This document shows positions 1 to 7,619 of a stretch of DNA of 39,035 nt, one piece after another. Source of the DNA: Orlajensenia flava (GTDB lineage: Bacteria > Actinomycetota > Actinomycetes > Actinomycetales > Microbacteriaceae). Under the pieces are notes generated by a model that ran no database searches, was not told the DNA's origin, and worked only from the letters and a program-made list of their open reading frames with translations. Positions within the stretch are counted from its first letter, which is position 1; each line of letters begins with the position of its first letter. The stretch lies in assembly GCF_004801905.1 (NCBI RefSeq), contig NZ_SSSN01000010.1, forward strand, positions 1 to 39,035, written 5' to 3'. The position numbers were made by a program, and so were the translations under genes.

Positions 1-42
1 CTCTGCCGCGAACTCTTCCCACTCCTCTGCCCCCATTGACAT
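1..42 (-). CDS. Possible N-terminus of a gene leaving the window (partial)
   Basis: On the minus strand an ATG at 42-40 opens a frame that runs off the left edge of the window. It reads MSMGAEEWEEFAAE, with a second in-frame ATG at 36. The acidic, aromatic-containing composition looks like real protein rather than a high-GC shadow. However, only 14 codons are visible and there is no convincing ribosome binding site upstream. No family can be assigned. The assignment is weak. Confidence 0.3.
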   Translation of the reverse strand, partial: MSMGAEEWEEFAAE

Positions 43-80
43 ATAGAAGCTTCGAAACCCGTCAGTCGCAGGTGCGCGGG

Positions 81-124
81 CCTCGATACGCGGAGCCGCT
101 TCGCGTCTGCGCTACTCGACCGGC
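81..124. repeat. Intergenic interspersed repeat, copy 1
   Basis: The element begins with TCGATACGCG and ends with GCTACTCGACCGGC, with an imperfectly self-complementary GC-rich centre. A second copy with the same ends and a different centre lies at 19439-19478. Outer TCGA/TCGA and inner GCGGAGCCGC/GCG segments can pair, so a transcript could fold here. Elements of this general form (GGTCTCGATACGC...GCTACTCGACC) are, from memory, common between genes in Microbacteriaceae. It sits just upstream of the secreted protein gene. Confidence 0.55.
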
Positions 125-190
125 ACGCGTTCGCCGTTCGTTCACTCTCCCGTTCACCCCCGTATGGACGGCGTCAGTAGGTTTCGATTC

Positions 191-2413
191 ATGAGACGTT
201 CCCTCTCCCTCGTCGTCGCTGCCGTCGCAGCATCCGCCGCCGTCTGCGCCGCGCTCGCGGTGCCCACGACTGTCCAGGCCGCCGATGCCGCATCCGTCAA
301 GATCACCGAGTGGATGTACAACCCGGTGAGCTCGTCGGGAGAGTACGTCGAGTTCACGAACCTCGGCGCGGCACCGGTCAGCCTCGCCGGCTGGTCGTTC
401 GACGACGACAGCAGGACGCCCGGCACGGTGCCGCTCGACAGCCTCGGCACGCTCGCCGTCGGCCAGTCGGCGATCATCACCGAGTCGGCGGATGCCACCT
501 TCCGCACCGAGTGGAGTCTCGGCGCCGACGTGAAAATCCTCGCCGGCAACACCACCAACCTCGGCCGGGCCGACGAGATCAACCTTTTCAACGGCCCGGA
601 TGCCGTCGCGAACCTGGCCGATCGTCTCACCTACAACGACCAGGGCACGGGCACCGTGAAGGGGCCGCGCACGCAGGGCGTCGCGGGCATCCCTAAGACG
701 ACTGCCGCACTCGGCGCGAACGACGCGTCCCAGTGGCAGCTCTCCGCGGTCGGCGATGCGGAAGGTTCGCGGACCTCCACCGCGGGCGACATCGGATCGC
801 CCGGCACGAGCCGGTTCGGTGCGGGCGCACCGACCAACCCCACCGATCCGACCGGCCCGACGGGCCCGCCGGCACCGACGCTGAACTGCCAGCCGGAGGC
901 ACCCTCGGGCACGGGGACCCTCCCCGCGAGCGCGCTCGCTCCCGCCGCCTGGCCCGGCAGCGCATCCGTCGCCGTCGCCGACCCGCGGTGCGCCTGGAAG
1001 ACCACCACCGGACCCGAAGGTCGTGATGTCAGCGGGCTCGTCTTCGACCCGAGCAACGCCAACGTGCTCTACAGCGTCAAGAACAAGAGCTGGGTGTTCC
1101 GCATGGTGAAGCAGGGCGACACGTGGGTGGCAGACACGAGCAACGGATGGGGCGCCGGCAAGCAGATCTTCTTCCCGGGCAGCACCGACACGCAGACCAA
1201 CCAGCCCGACTCCGAGGGCCTCACCATCGGCGCGGATGGCGCGCTGTACGTCACCACAGAACGCAACAACGCCGCCAACACCATTCCGCTCAACTCGATC
1301 CTGCGCTTCGACCCGGCGCAAGCCGGCACCCAGCTCGTGGCGACGGACGAGTGGAACCTGACCGCGGAGTTCCCCGAGCTGCACGCCGGCAACAAGACCG
1401 AGGCGAACCTCGGCTTCGAGGGCGTCACCTTCGTGCCCGACGGCTACCTCACCGGCAACGGATTCGTCGACCAGTCGACCGGAAAGGCCTACAAGCCGAT
1501 CGACTACCCGAAGCACGGAACCGGCCTGTACTTCGCCGCGCTCGAGAACGACGGCAAGCTCTACGCCTACGCCTTGAACAACGACCACTCCTTCCACCGC
1601 GTGGCCGTGGTCGACACCGGCATGGGTCACGTCATGGACGTGTCGTTCGACGCCGACACCCAGCGCATCTGGGCTCTGTGCGATAACACCTGCGGGGTCA
1701 CCTCGACCGTCCTGAAGGTGAGTGCGACCGGCTCGATCGTTCCGGATGTCGCCTACGCCAAGCCGGCCCCACTGCCGGTCAACAACCTCGAGGGGTTCGC
1801 CCTGGCGCCGAACTCGACCTGTGTCGGTGGCACCAAGGAGGTCGTCTGGTCGGACGACGGCATCTACGGAGCGGGACCGGGCACCGCATCCGAAGGTCAC
1901 GCGCTCTACAGCGGCCGCATCGACTGCGACCTCGGGCTCGGCGGGCAGGGAGTGCCGAAGCCGGCCGCCTGGGACACGGGCACGGCGTACGCCAGCGGCG
2001 ACCTGGTCAGCTACGGCGGCTCGGTGTTCCGGGCGCTCTGGTACACCCGAGGCGAGACGCCCGGGGGCAGCACCTACGGCGCGTGGGCCGAGATCGCGAT
2101 CGCGTCCGACGGCTCCACGCTCTGGACGGCCACGGGCGTCTTCACCGCAGGCGATGTGGTGGTCTACCAGGGCCGCACCTTCACGGCGCTCTGGTACACC
2201 CGCGGCACAGCTCCCGGCGGGGTCGGCGGACCATGGAGCGAGATCGTTGCCCCCACGACCCCCGGCGGCGTGCCCGCCTGGAGCCCCGCGACCGTCTACA
2301 CCGGCGGCGACAAGGTGAGCGGCTCGGGCCATATCTATCAGGCTCAGTGGTACACCGTTGGCACGGCGCCCAGCCAGACCTCCCTGTGGGGCGTTTGGAA
2401 GCTCATCGGCTGA
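191..2413 (+). CDS. Secreted lamin-tail domain protein with beta-propeller-like core and three chitin-binding-type repeats
   Basis: The product is an exported protein of 740 residues. I chose the ATG at 191 over 164 because it gives a clean signal peptide: MRRSLSL, a hydrophobic Ala/Val stretch and an AQA-type cleavage region near residue 31. Next comes a lamin-tail (LTD) domain, about residues 33-150 (VKITEWMYNP, GEYVEFTNLG, LAGWSFDDDS). A Pro/Thr/Gly linker near 210-225 leads to a core with propeller-like phrases (GLTIGADGALYVTTE, FEGVTFVPDG, NLEGFALAPN, VWSDDGIYG) and several cysteines. The C-terminus carries three carbohydrate-binding module 5/12-like repeats at about 595-635, 640-685 and 695-740, each with a WYT motif. 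I infer an extracellular protein that binds chitin or another insoluble glycan. The core may be a phytase- or esterase-like propeller; no catalytic residues are assigned. It stands alone, with a weak ribosome binding site. Confidence 0.82.
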   Translation: MRRSLSLVVAAVAASAAVCAALAVPTTVQAADAASVKITEWMYNPVSSSGEYVEFTNLGAAPVSLAGWSFDDDSRTPGTVPLDSLGTLAVGQSAIITESADATFRTEWSLGADVKILAGNTTNLGRADEINLFNGPDAVANLADRLTYNDQGTGTVKGPRTQGVAGIPKTTAALGANDASQWQLSAVGDAEGSRTSTAGDIGSPGTSRFGAGAPTNPTDPTGPTGPPAPTLNCQPEAPSGTGTLPASALAPAAWPGSASVAVADPRCAWKTTTGPEGRDVSGLVFDPSNANVLYSVKNKSWVFRMVKQGDTWVADTSNGWGAGKQIFFPGSTDTQTNQPDSEGLTIGADGALYVTTERNNAANTIPLNSILRFDPAQAGTQLVATDEWNLTAEFPELHAGNKTEANLGFEGVTFVPDGYLTGNGFVDQSTGKAYKPIDYPKHGTGLYFAALENDGKLYAYALNNDHSFHRVAVVDTGMGHVMDVSFDADTQRIWALCDNTCGVTSTVLKVSATGSIVPDVAYAKPAPLPVNNLEGFALAPNSTCVGGTKEVVWSDDGIYGAGPGTASEGHALYSGRIDCDLGLGGQGVPKPAAWDTGTAYASGDLVSYGGSVFRALWYTRGETPGGSTYGAWAEIAIASDGSTLWTATGVFTAGDVVVYQGRTFTALWYTRGTAPGGVGGPWSEIVAPTTPGGVPAWSPATVYTGGDKVSGSGHIYQAQWYTVGTAPSQTSLWGVWKLIG

Positions 2414-2442
2414 ACGTCGGCGGGGCGTCCTAGTCTCGGAGC

Positions 2443-2832
2443 GTGGCCACTCTCGACGACCTGCGCCGCACGGCCGAGCGGATGCCGGGCAGTGAGGAGC
2501 GCTCGACGACGGGCGGCGCCGCCTGGTTCGTGCGCGGCAAGCCGTACGCATGGGAGTGCCATCCGTGGCCGAGCGTCCCGGCGGACATGCGGGAAGTCAT
2601 CGCGGCCGAGCTCGTCGTGGGCGTGAAGGTCGCCGATCAGGTGGATGCGCTCGCGCTGGTCGAGATGATGCCCGACGTGTTCCTGCGCACGACGACGCCG
2701 TGGGGCGAGCCGAAGGTGGCCTTCCGCATGGCCGGAATCGACGATGACCACCTCATCGAGCTGGTCACCGAGGCGTGGCGAATGCAGGCGCCGAAGTACC
2801 TGCGTCGTGAGTTCGACGGCGAGGACGGTTAG
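2443..2832 (+). CDS. MmcQ/YjbR family protein
   Basis: This is a small cytoplasmic protein of 129 residues with a GTG start at 2443. The family hallmarks are visible: the opening helix with xxDLRRTAExMPG, the aromatic strand AAWFVRGKPYAWE, the FLRTTTPWGEPKVAFRMA region, and the C-terminal helix ending APKYLRRE. Members have a CyaY-like DNA-binding fold, but their role is poorly known. The length is normal. It starts 29 bases after the secreted protein gene and could be read through from it, though no functional link is evident. An inverted repeat begins at its stop codon. Confidence 0.85.
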   Translation: MATLDDLRRTAERMPGSEERSTTGGAAWFVRGKPYAWECHPWPSVPADMREVIAAELVVGVKVADQVDALALVEMMPDVFLRTTTPWGEPKVAFRMAGIDDDHLIELVTEAWRMQAPKYLRREFDGEDG

Positions 2833-2854
2833 CGGTCACGTCGGGCGCGACCGC
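2832..2854. terminator. Hairpin between convergent genes
   Basis: GCGGTC at 2832-2837 is the exact inverse of GACCGC at 2849-2854, with an 11-base loop. It starts at the last base of the MmcQ-like stop codon and lies 16 bases from the stop of the opposite-strand YCII gene. It could serve as a shared terminator. There is no T-tract, which is usual in high-GC actinobacteria. Confidence 0.42.
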
Positions 2855-2870
2855 GGAGGCCGGACGCCTA

Positions 2871-3212
2871 CTACGCCAGCTCAGGTACGCCCATCTCCTC
2901 GAGGACGGTGATGGAGCATCCGTCGGCCCAGCGCAGGTGATGGTGACCTTCCACCATTCCGAGCGCCTCGTTCATGGAGGCCGCCTCGAGGATCGACATG
3001 CCGATGATGTCGTCACGCCCATCGTCAACGCCCGTCGACGTCACGCTTCTCGCGTGGCTGAGCGGCCGCCCCGGGTCGATGAGGGCCGGACCTAGTCGCG
3101 TCGACCAGTCGACCCACTCCTGAAGGCCGAGGGCGGCCTGCTCCGGCGTCGCCTGCGCGAAGCGCTGAGCGACATCGAGAGGGGCGTGGTAGAGAACGAT
3201 GTACCTGCTCAC
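2871..3212 (-). CDS. YCII-related (YciI-like) domain protein
   Basis: This is a single-domain protein of 113 residues. The open frame extends upstream, but the GTG at 3212 is chosen because it overlaps the stop codon of the preceding MarR gene by four bases (GTGA). The recognisable family sequence (SRYIVLYHAP) also begins exactly there. The domain is a ferredoxin-like alpha/beta fold with the late GHHHLRWADGCSITVLE segment typical of the DGPF/YCII superfamily. Some superfamily members are hydrolases, but most are uncharacterised; the GHHHL histidines could be functional. Translational coupling to MarR suggests that the regulator controls it. Confidence 0.85.
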   Translation of the reverse strand: MSRYIVLYHAPLDVAQRFAQATPEQAALGLQEWVDWSTRLGPALIDPGRPLSHARSVTSTGVDDGRDDIIGMSILEAASMNEALGMVEGHHHLRWADGCSITVLEEMGVPELA

Positions 3213-3679
3213 AATGACTCCTTCTGTTGTGGTGCTGGGGCTATCGCGGTCCGGAGCGCTTCGGTGATCGAAGTGAGACTCTCGGTCGCCGCCGCGAGTC
3301 GAGAGGGACCGATGGTGACGACGACATCGTCCGACCAAGCCAGCTGGCGGGAATAGATGGCTTCCAGCATCTGCTCACCACCGGGAGTCAGCCCGACGAG
3401 CTGAGTGCGACGATCGCGATCGTGGGGGCGGAACTCGAGCAGGCCTTCGCGCACCAGCACGTCGGCGATGCGCTGCACGCTCTGCCGTGCGTGCCCGATG
3501 TCGCGGGCCATGTCTGCCACGGTCGTCGGGTGGTGAGCGCGACCCAGTACCTGCCAACGTGCGCTGCTCTGGCCCATGGGCGCGACGATCGTCTCACCGG
3601 CCTCGATGAGCAGCGCGTTTAGTGCGAAGGCGGCGGTCGCGAACTGCGTCCAGTCGTCAGCCGGTGGGTCAGGACGCAT
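3209..3679 (-). CDS. MarR family transcriptional regulator
   Basis: This is a winged-helix repressor of 156 residues. The frame is open further upstream, but the first sensible start is the ATG at 3679 (MRPDPPADDWTQFATAAFALNALL), which gives a normal MarR length. The winged helix-turn-helix lies at about residues 50-100, with MGQSSARWQVLG, the recognition-helix region HARQSVQRIADVLVREGLLEF and the wing DRDRRTQLVGLT. MarR proteins typically release DNA on binding a phenolic ligand. The gene lies first in a two-gene unit with the YCII gene. A perfect inverted repeat sits just upstream over its likely promoter, so autoregulation is probable. Confidence 0.9.
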   Translation of the reverse strand: MRPDPPADDWTQFATAAFALNALLIEAGETIVAPMGQSSARWQVLGRAHHPTTVADMARDIGHARQSVQRIADVLVREGLLEFRPHDRDRRTQLVGLTPGGEQMLEAIYSRQLAWSDDVVVTIGPSRLAAATESLTSITEALRTAIAPAPQQKESL

Positions 3680-3698
3680 ATGGGTAGCGTAGGCCAAC

Positions 3699-3714
3699 TG
3701 ACAGCGTACTGTCA
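3699..3714 (-). promoter_or_regulatory. Candidate MarR operator overlapping the -35 region
   Basis: Read on the minus strand, TTGACA (a consensus -35) begins the inverted repeat TGACAG-N4-CTGTCA, with perfect six-base arms. A TACGCT (TAnnnT-type -10) follows after an 18-base spacer, and the ATG of the MarR gene comes about seven bases later. The transcript would therefore be almost leaderless. A repressor bound here would cover the -35. Position and symmetry fit autorepression; binding is inferred. Confidence 0.55.
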
Positions 3715-3800
3715 ATACCCACGTCGCCCGCATCGCGACGGAGCGTGATGTTGGCTGTGAGTGTGGGGTGAGACCCTGTCGTTCACCGCCGGTCGCGACA

Positions 3801-3817
3801 TATCGTTGAGTATCGTT
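3801..3817 (+). promoter_or_regulatory. Direct repeat TATCGTT upstream of the PadR gene
   Basis: TATCGTT occurs at 3801-3807 and again at 3811-3817, one helical turn apart, 25 bases before the PadR start. TATCGT fits the TAnnnT pattern of an actinobacterial -10. PadR operators in other bacteria are often built from ATATCG-like units, so this could be an autoregulatory site. No clear -35 is present. Confidence 0.35.
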
Positions 3818-3841
3818 CACGACGCGACGAAGGAGATCACC

Positions 3842-4387
3842 ATGGCCAACTCATTCCCCACCGGCGGATTCGGAACCGGAAACCCCCTCGAGGGCATCTG
3901 GCAGAAGATGGAGGAGTTCCGCTCGACCTTCGAGAAGCGCGCCGGCTCGCGCGTCGGGCGCGGAGACGTTCGTGCGGCAGTGCTCGCCCTCCTCGCGGAG
4001 CAGCCGATGCACGGCTACCAGATCATCCGTGAGATCGAGGAGCGCAGCGGCGGCAGCTGGAAGCCCAGCGCAGGCTCTGTCTACCCGACCCTGCAGCTGC
4101 TCGCCGACGAGAACCTCATCACGTCCGAGGAGTCCAATGGGCGCAAGACCTACTCGCTGACCGAGGCCGGGCGTGCAGAAGCGGCCAGCGCCAGCGACTC
4201 GTCGCCCTTCACCTCCCCCGATTCGAGCGACGACACCGGCTTCTCGGCCTTGCCGAAGGCGGGCATGCAGCTCGCCCGTGTGGCCGCCCAGGTGAACAGC
4301 GAGGGTTCGCCCGAGCAGATCCGGGCAGCCGTGCAGGCCCTGGATGACGCGCGGCGTCGACTTCACTCGATCCTCGCGCAAGACTGA
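3842..4387 (+). CDS. PadR family transcriptional regulator
   Basis: This regulator has 181 residues. The ATG at 3842 has AAGGAG seven bases upstream, which decides the start. A flexible Gly/Asn-rich leader of about 40 residues precedes the PadR winged helix at about 41-112 (GDVRAAVLALLAEQPMHGYQ, SAGSVYPTLQLLADENLI, GRKTYSLTEAG). The C-terminal half is low complexity (Ser/Asp) followed by helices that probably form the dimer arm. The AarF-like kinase gene begins five bases after its stop, so the two are co-transcribed. PadR repressors often control membrane stress or efflux genes; the inducer is unknown. Confidence 0.9.
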   Translation: MANSFPTGGFGTGNPLEGIWQKMEEFRSTFEKRAGSRVGRGDVRAAVLALLAEQPMHGYQIIREIEERSGGSWKPSAGSVYPTLQLLADENLITSEESNGRKTYSLTEAGRAEAASASDSSPFTSPDSSDDTGFSALPKAGMQLARVAAQVNSEGSPEQIRAAVQALDDARRRLHSILAQD

Positions 4388-4392
4388 CGAGG

Positions 4393-6102
4393 GTGGCATC
4401 AGAACCCCGAGGTAGCGAAACCCCGGGCGCGAGGGACACTCGCGCCCGCTACCGCCGCATCCTCCGATTCGCCGGCTGGAATCTCGCCCTCACGTGGTGG
4501 TTCGAACTGCTGCTGCCTCGCATCGGGCTCGCGAAGGTCGCCGAACGCTCGCGATCCAAACGGATGCGCCGCTTCGCTCAGCGCTTCCACGTTCTCGCGG
4601 TCGACCTGGGGGGGCTGATGATCAAGGTCGGGCAGTTCATGTCGTCGCGGCTCGACGTGCTGCCCCCCGAGATCACGACGGAGCTCGAGGGCCTGCAGGA
4701 TGAGGTGCCGCCGGTCCCGTTCCCGGCGATCCGGGCGCTTGCCGAGGCTGAGCTGGGCTTGCCGCTCGAGCGCGCATTCGCCTCGGTCGATGAGATGCCG
4801 GTGGCCGCCGCATCCCTCGGTCAGGCGCACCGCGCCGTGCTCGGCCCGATCGATGCGGCCGATACCGGGCTCGACGCCGTCGTCATCAAGGTGCAGCGAC
4901 CCGGCATCGACGCGATCGTCGAGACCGACCTCGCGGCCCTGCGCCGAGTCGGCGGGTGGCTGAGCCGCGTTCGCCTCGTCTCCGACCGGGTGGATGCGCG
5001 GGCACTCGTCGAGGAGTTCGCCCTCACGAGCCGCGAGGAGATCGAATACCTGCATGAGGCGGGCAGCCTCGAGCGCTTCGCGGCCGACTTCGCCGACGAT
5101 GACCGCGTGGGCGTTCCCGAGATCGTCTGGGAGCGCACTACCCGGCGCGTGCTCACTCTCGAGGACGTGACGGCGATCAAGATCACGGATGCGGAGGGCC
5201 TCCGCGCGGCGGACATCGATCCGGCGCACGTGGCACCGGTGTTCGCCGCGGTCATGTTCGATCAGCTGTTCACCAACGGGTTCTTCCACGCCGACCCGCA
5301 TCCCGGCAACATCTTCATCACGCCGGGTCCCGTCGGCGTGGGCGACGAGCGAGGGTGGAAGCTCACCTTCATCGACTTCGGGATGATGGGCGAGGTGCCG
5401 CCCGGAACCCGCCGTGGCCTGCGCAAGCTGTTGATCGCTGCGGCCTCGCGCGACGGCAAGGGCCTGGTGGACGCCATCCGCGACCTCGGTGTGCTGCTCC
5501 CATCGGCCGAGACGACGGAGCTCGAGCGGGCCATGACCCAGCTCTTCGCGCGCTTCGGCGGCATGGGGTTCGCCGAGCTGCGCGAGGTGGACCCGCGTGA
5601 GTTCCGCGATTTCGCCGTGCAGTTCGGCGACGTCGTGCGCTCGCTGCCGTTCCAGCTGCCCGAGAACTTCCTGCTCATCATCCGAGCGATGTCGCTGACC
5701 TCGGGGGTCTGTAGTGCTCTCGACCCAGGGTTCAACCTCTGGGACTCCATCGAGCCGTACGCGTCGAAGCTGCTGCGCGACGAGCGCGGCAACGTGGTCC
5801 AGGATGTCGCCAAGCAGGCGCTCGAGGTCGCTGGCCTCGCGTGGCGCCTTCCGAAGCGCCTGGACGCCTTGGTCACCCGGTTCGAGGACGGATCCGTTGC
5901 GACGGTGAGCCCTGCACTCGAGCGTCGTGTCGCCCGGCTCGAGCGCACCGCCCGGCGCGTGGTGTCCGTGCTCGTGTTCGGCATCCTGCTCATCGCCGGT
6001 GCTGTCGTGCGGGCGGATGACGTGGTGCTCGGCTCGGTGCTGATGATCGCGTCGGTCGGGCCGCTCCTGTTCGCGCTCTTCGCGGGTCGCCGCCCGCGCT
6101 AG
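4393..6102 (+). CDS. AarF/ABC1/UbiB-family atypical kinase
   Basis: This is a membrane-anchored protein kinase-like protein of 569 residues with a GTG start five bases after the PadR stop. The family signatures are all present: KxGQ motif (residues 78-81), Ala-rich loop AAASLGQ (138-144), the VIKVQRP lysine (164-170), the catalytic-loop motif HADPHPGN (299-306) and the metal-binding IDFG (327-330). Two hydrophobic C-terminal segments at about 523-537 and 542-563 anchor it. Relatives (UbiB, COQ8, ABC1K) act as ATPases supporting quinone or lipid metabolism. In actinobacteria this might mean menaquinone or membrane homeostasis, but that is inference. The last 204 bases recur at 9034-9237 (see that entry). 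Confidence 0.92.
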   Translation: MASEPRGSETPGARDTRARYRRILRFAGWNLALTWWFELLLPRIGLAKVAERSRSKRMRRFAQRFHVLAVDLGGLMIKVGQFMSSRLDVLPPEITTELEGLQDEVPPVPFPAIRALAEAELGLPLERAFASVDEMPVAAASLGQAHRAVLGPIDAADTGLDAVVIKVQRPGIDAIVETDLAALRRVGGWLSRVRLVSDRVDARALVEEFALTSREEIEYLHEAGSLERFAADFADDDRVGVPEIVWERTTRRVLTLEDVTAIKITDAEGLRAADIDPAHVAPVFAAVMFDQLFTNGFFHADPHPGNIFITPGPVGVGDERGWKLTFIDFGMMGEVPPGTRRGLRKLLIAAASRDGKGLVDAIRDLGVLLPSAETTELERAMTQLFARFGGMGFAELREVDPREFRDFAVQFGDVVRSLPFQLPENFLLIIRAMSLTSGVCSALDPGFNLWDSIEPYASKLLRDERGNVVQDVAKQALEVAGLAWRLPKRLDALVTRFEDGSVATVSPALERRVARLERTARRVVSVLVFGILLIAGAVVRADDVVLGSVLMIASVGPLLFALFAGRRPR

Positions 6103-6154
6103 TGCACCGTGCTCGGCGTCCGTGATCTGACCCGGTCTATGCCAAGCTCGACCC

Positions 6155-6793
6155 ATGGTGAGTCCTGAGGCTCGCACCGAATGGGTGCAACTCACCGGTC
6201 AGCCGCCAGGCCTCCAATCGCTCATCGTGGGCATTCCGGGAGCCTGGTTGATCGGTGCCCTCGTCATCCTCCATCTCGCGCGGCCCGTCATCTTCCTCTG
6301 GGTCGCCGGCCCGTGGCGATGGCTCGCCACCATCGCAACAGCCGTCGTTCTGTTTACGCTGATCGCTGCGGCCACGGTTCTCTATCTGCGAGTGCGCTAT
6401 CCGAGTGCTCTCGCCGACCTGGCCGGCCACCGCATCCGCGCTGGGGGCAAGACCGCCGACTTCTCGGACCTCACCACGGCCCGCTTGCTCGTGAGTGCAT
6501 CGAAGACGCGGCGCCTGCTCTATCTCGAACTCAGCACGGGCCAACCCCGCGGTCTTCGCGTTCTCGTGATGCTGCGAGACCGGCAGGGACGACCGATCGA
6601 CCCTGCCGCGGCCGTCCACCTCGGAGAGGTCATCGGCTCCTCCCGCATCGCAATGCCCGATTCGCCCGACGACCCGTCGGGAAGGTTCGCGCACTACAAC
6701 TTTCCGAACAACGTCAGCAAGGAGGAGGCGCTTGCGCTGGTTGCCGACCCGCCCCGATTCACCGATGCGCTCCCGATTCCGCCGGGAAAGTGA
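6155..6793 (+). CDS. Uncharacterised membrane protein with two N-terminal transmembrane segments
   Basis: This 212-residue protein does not match a family I can name. After a short polar leader, two hydrophobic stretches at about residues 23-43 and 53-76 (GAWLIGALVILHLARP; LATIATAVVLFTLIAAATVLYL) form a transmembrane hairpin. The remaining 130 residues are soluble and mixed alpha/beta, with LLYLELSTGQPRGLRVLVMLRD and an NFPNNVSKEEALALV motif. Start ATG 6155 has no strong ribosome binding site. It lies directly after aarF, inside the segment bounded by the duplicated aarF tail. GC and codon usage look like its neighbours. No function is proposed. Confidence 0.7.
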   Translation: MVSPEARTEWVQLTGQPPGLQSLIVGIPGAWLIGALVILHLARPVIFLWVAGPWRWLATIATAVVLFTLIAAATVLYLRVRYPSALADLAGHRIRAGGKTADFSDLTTARLLVSASKTRRLLYLELSTGQPRGLRVLVMLRDRQGRPIDPAAAVHLGEVIGSSRIAMPDSPDDPSGRFAHYNFPNNVSKEEALALVADPPRFTDALPIPPGK

Positions 6794-6910
6794 GAGCCAG
6801 CGCCGACTGCGCGTGGTGCCGCTGCGTTCGCCGCCAGCGGCTCGTCAAGGGGCACGGGCCGGATGCCACCCCGACGTACGCTCGAACGACGACGTGAACG
6901 GAGCGCAACC

Positions 6911-7360
6911 ATTCAGACCTTCCTGCCGTACCCCGAGTTCGACCTGAGCATGGCGGCACTTGACACACCGCGCCTCGGCAAGCAGCGCGTCGAGACGCTG
7001 CAGGTGATGCGGGCCCTCACCATTGCGGGCTATGGGTGGCAGAACCACCCGGTGGTGCGCATGTGGCGTGGCTACCGGCCGGCACTCATGGCCTACCAGG
7101 ACGCCACCTGCGACGAGTGGGAGGCGCGCGGCCACGTCGACACCTGCCGCCTCAAGACGCTGATCGACCTTGAGGCCGTGACGGAGGATGCGGCGGCGTA
7201 CCGCGCTGGAACCTACGACCTGCCGCCGTGGTTCGGCTCGGAGGAAGTGCACCGATCGCACCGGTCGAACCTGCTGCGGAAGGACCCGGTGCACTACGCC
7301 GAGATGGCACACGATGTGCCGGCGGATCTGGCATACGTGTGGCCGTCGGCATCCGTCTGA
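6911..7360 (+). CDS. MSMEG_6728-type protein (pyrimidine-dimer DNA glycosylase-like), probable ATT start
   Basis: The family sequence starts at QTFLPYPEFDLSMAALD and includes RLGKQRVETLQVMRAL, NHPVVRMWRGY and HRSHRSNLLRKDPVHY. These match the actinobacterial family related to T4 endonuclease V-like pyrimidine-dimer glycosylases. If active, it would excise UV photoproducts. Relatives begin MQTFLPY, and here the codon in that place is ATT (6911), with GGAG at 6900-6903 and a seven-base spacing. The alternative ATG at 6863 adds 16 Arg-rich residues (PPRRTLERRR...) that look like read-through of non-coding sequence. I therefore place the start at ATT; a sequencing error is the other explanation. 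The gene stands alone in the segment bounded by the aarF tails. Confidence 0.78.
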   Translation: MQTFLPYPEFDLSMAALDTPRLGKQRVETLQVMRALTIAGYGWQNHPVVRMWRGYRPALMAYQDATCDEWEARGHVDTCRLKTLIDLEAVTEDAAAYRAGTYDLPPWFGSEEVHRSHRSNLLRKDPVHYAEMAHDVPADLAYVWPSASV

Positions 7361-7619
7361 GGACTGCTCTTCGGTCAGCCGACCTCGACTTTACGGTCGA
7401 TGCACCTGCCGAGCTCCTGTTCGACTTCGCTAACCGCTGCCAGCGGCAGGGTCTGGAGCTGAATAATCTGACGCCCTCCTCTCCGCCGCCGATGCGTTGT
7501 ACACGACTCCTCCACAGCGCGAGGGCGACGAGTGTTTCTGACAGCGTGTGCATAACTTATTCCTGATCAGGTGGGTATACCGGTCGTTCAATGTCGGTAG
7601 GTGCTGGTTGACTTTTCTT

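Noticed and set aside
62-2551. Very long open frame on the minus strand opposite the secreted protein gene
   Set aside because: Arg/Gly/Ala-rich composition typical of antisense frames in high-GC coding DNA; no domain, and the plus-strand gene is clearly real.
4399-6195. Long minus-strand open frame opposite the aarF-like gene
   Set aside because: Low-complexity charged sequence without motifs; shadow of the kinase gene, whose motifs are all on the plus strand.
7361-7540. Frame reading LDFTVDAPAELLFDFANR in the gap before the DUF222-HNH gene
   Set aside because: It looks slightly protein-like but is short, has no start with a binding site and no family match that I can name. It could be a gene remnant but is not supportable.
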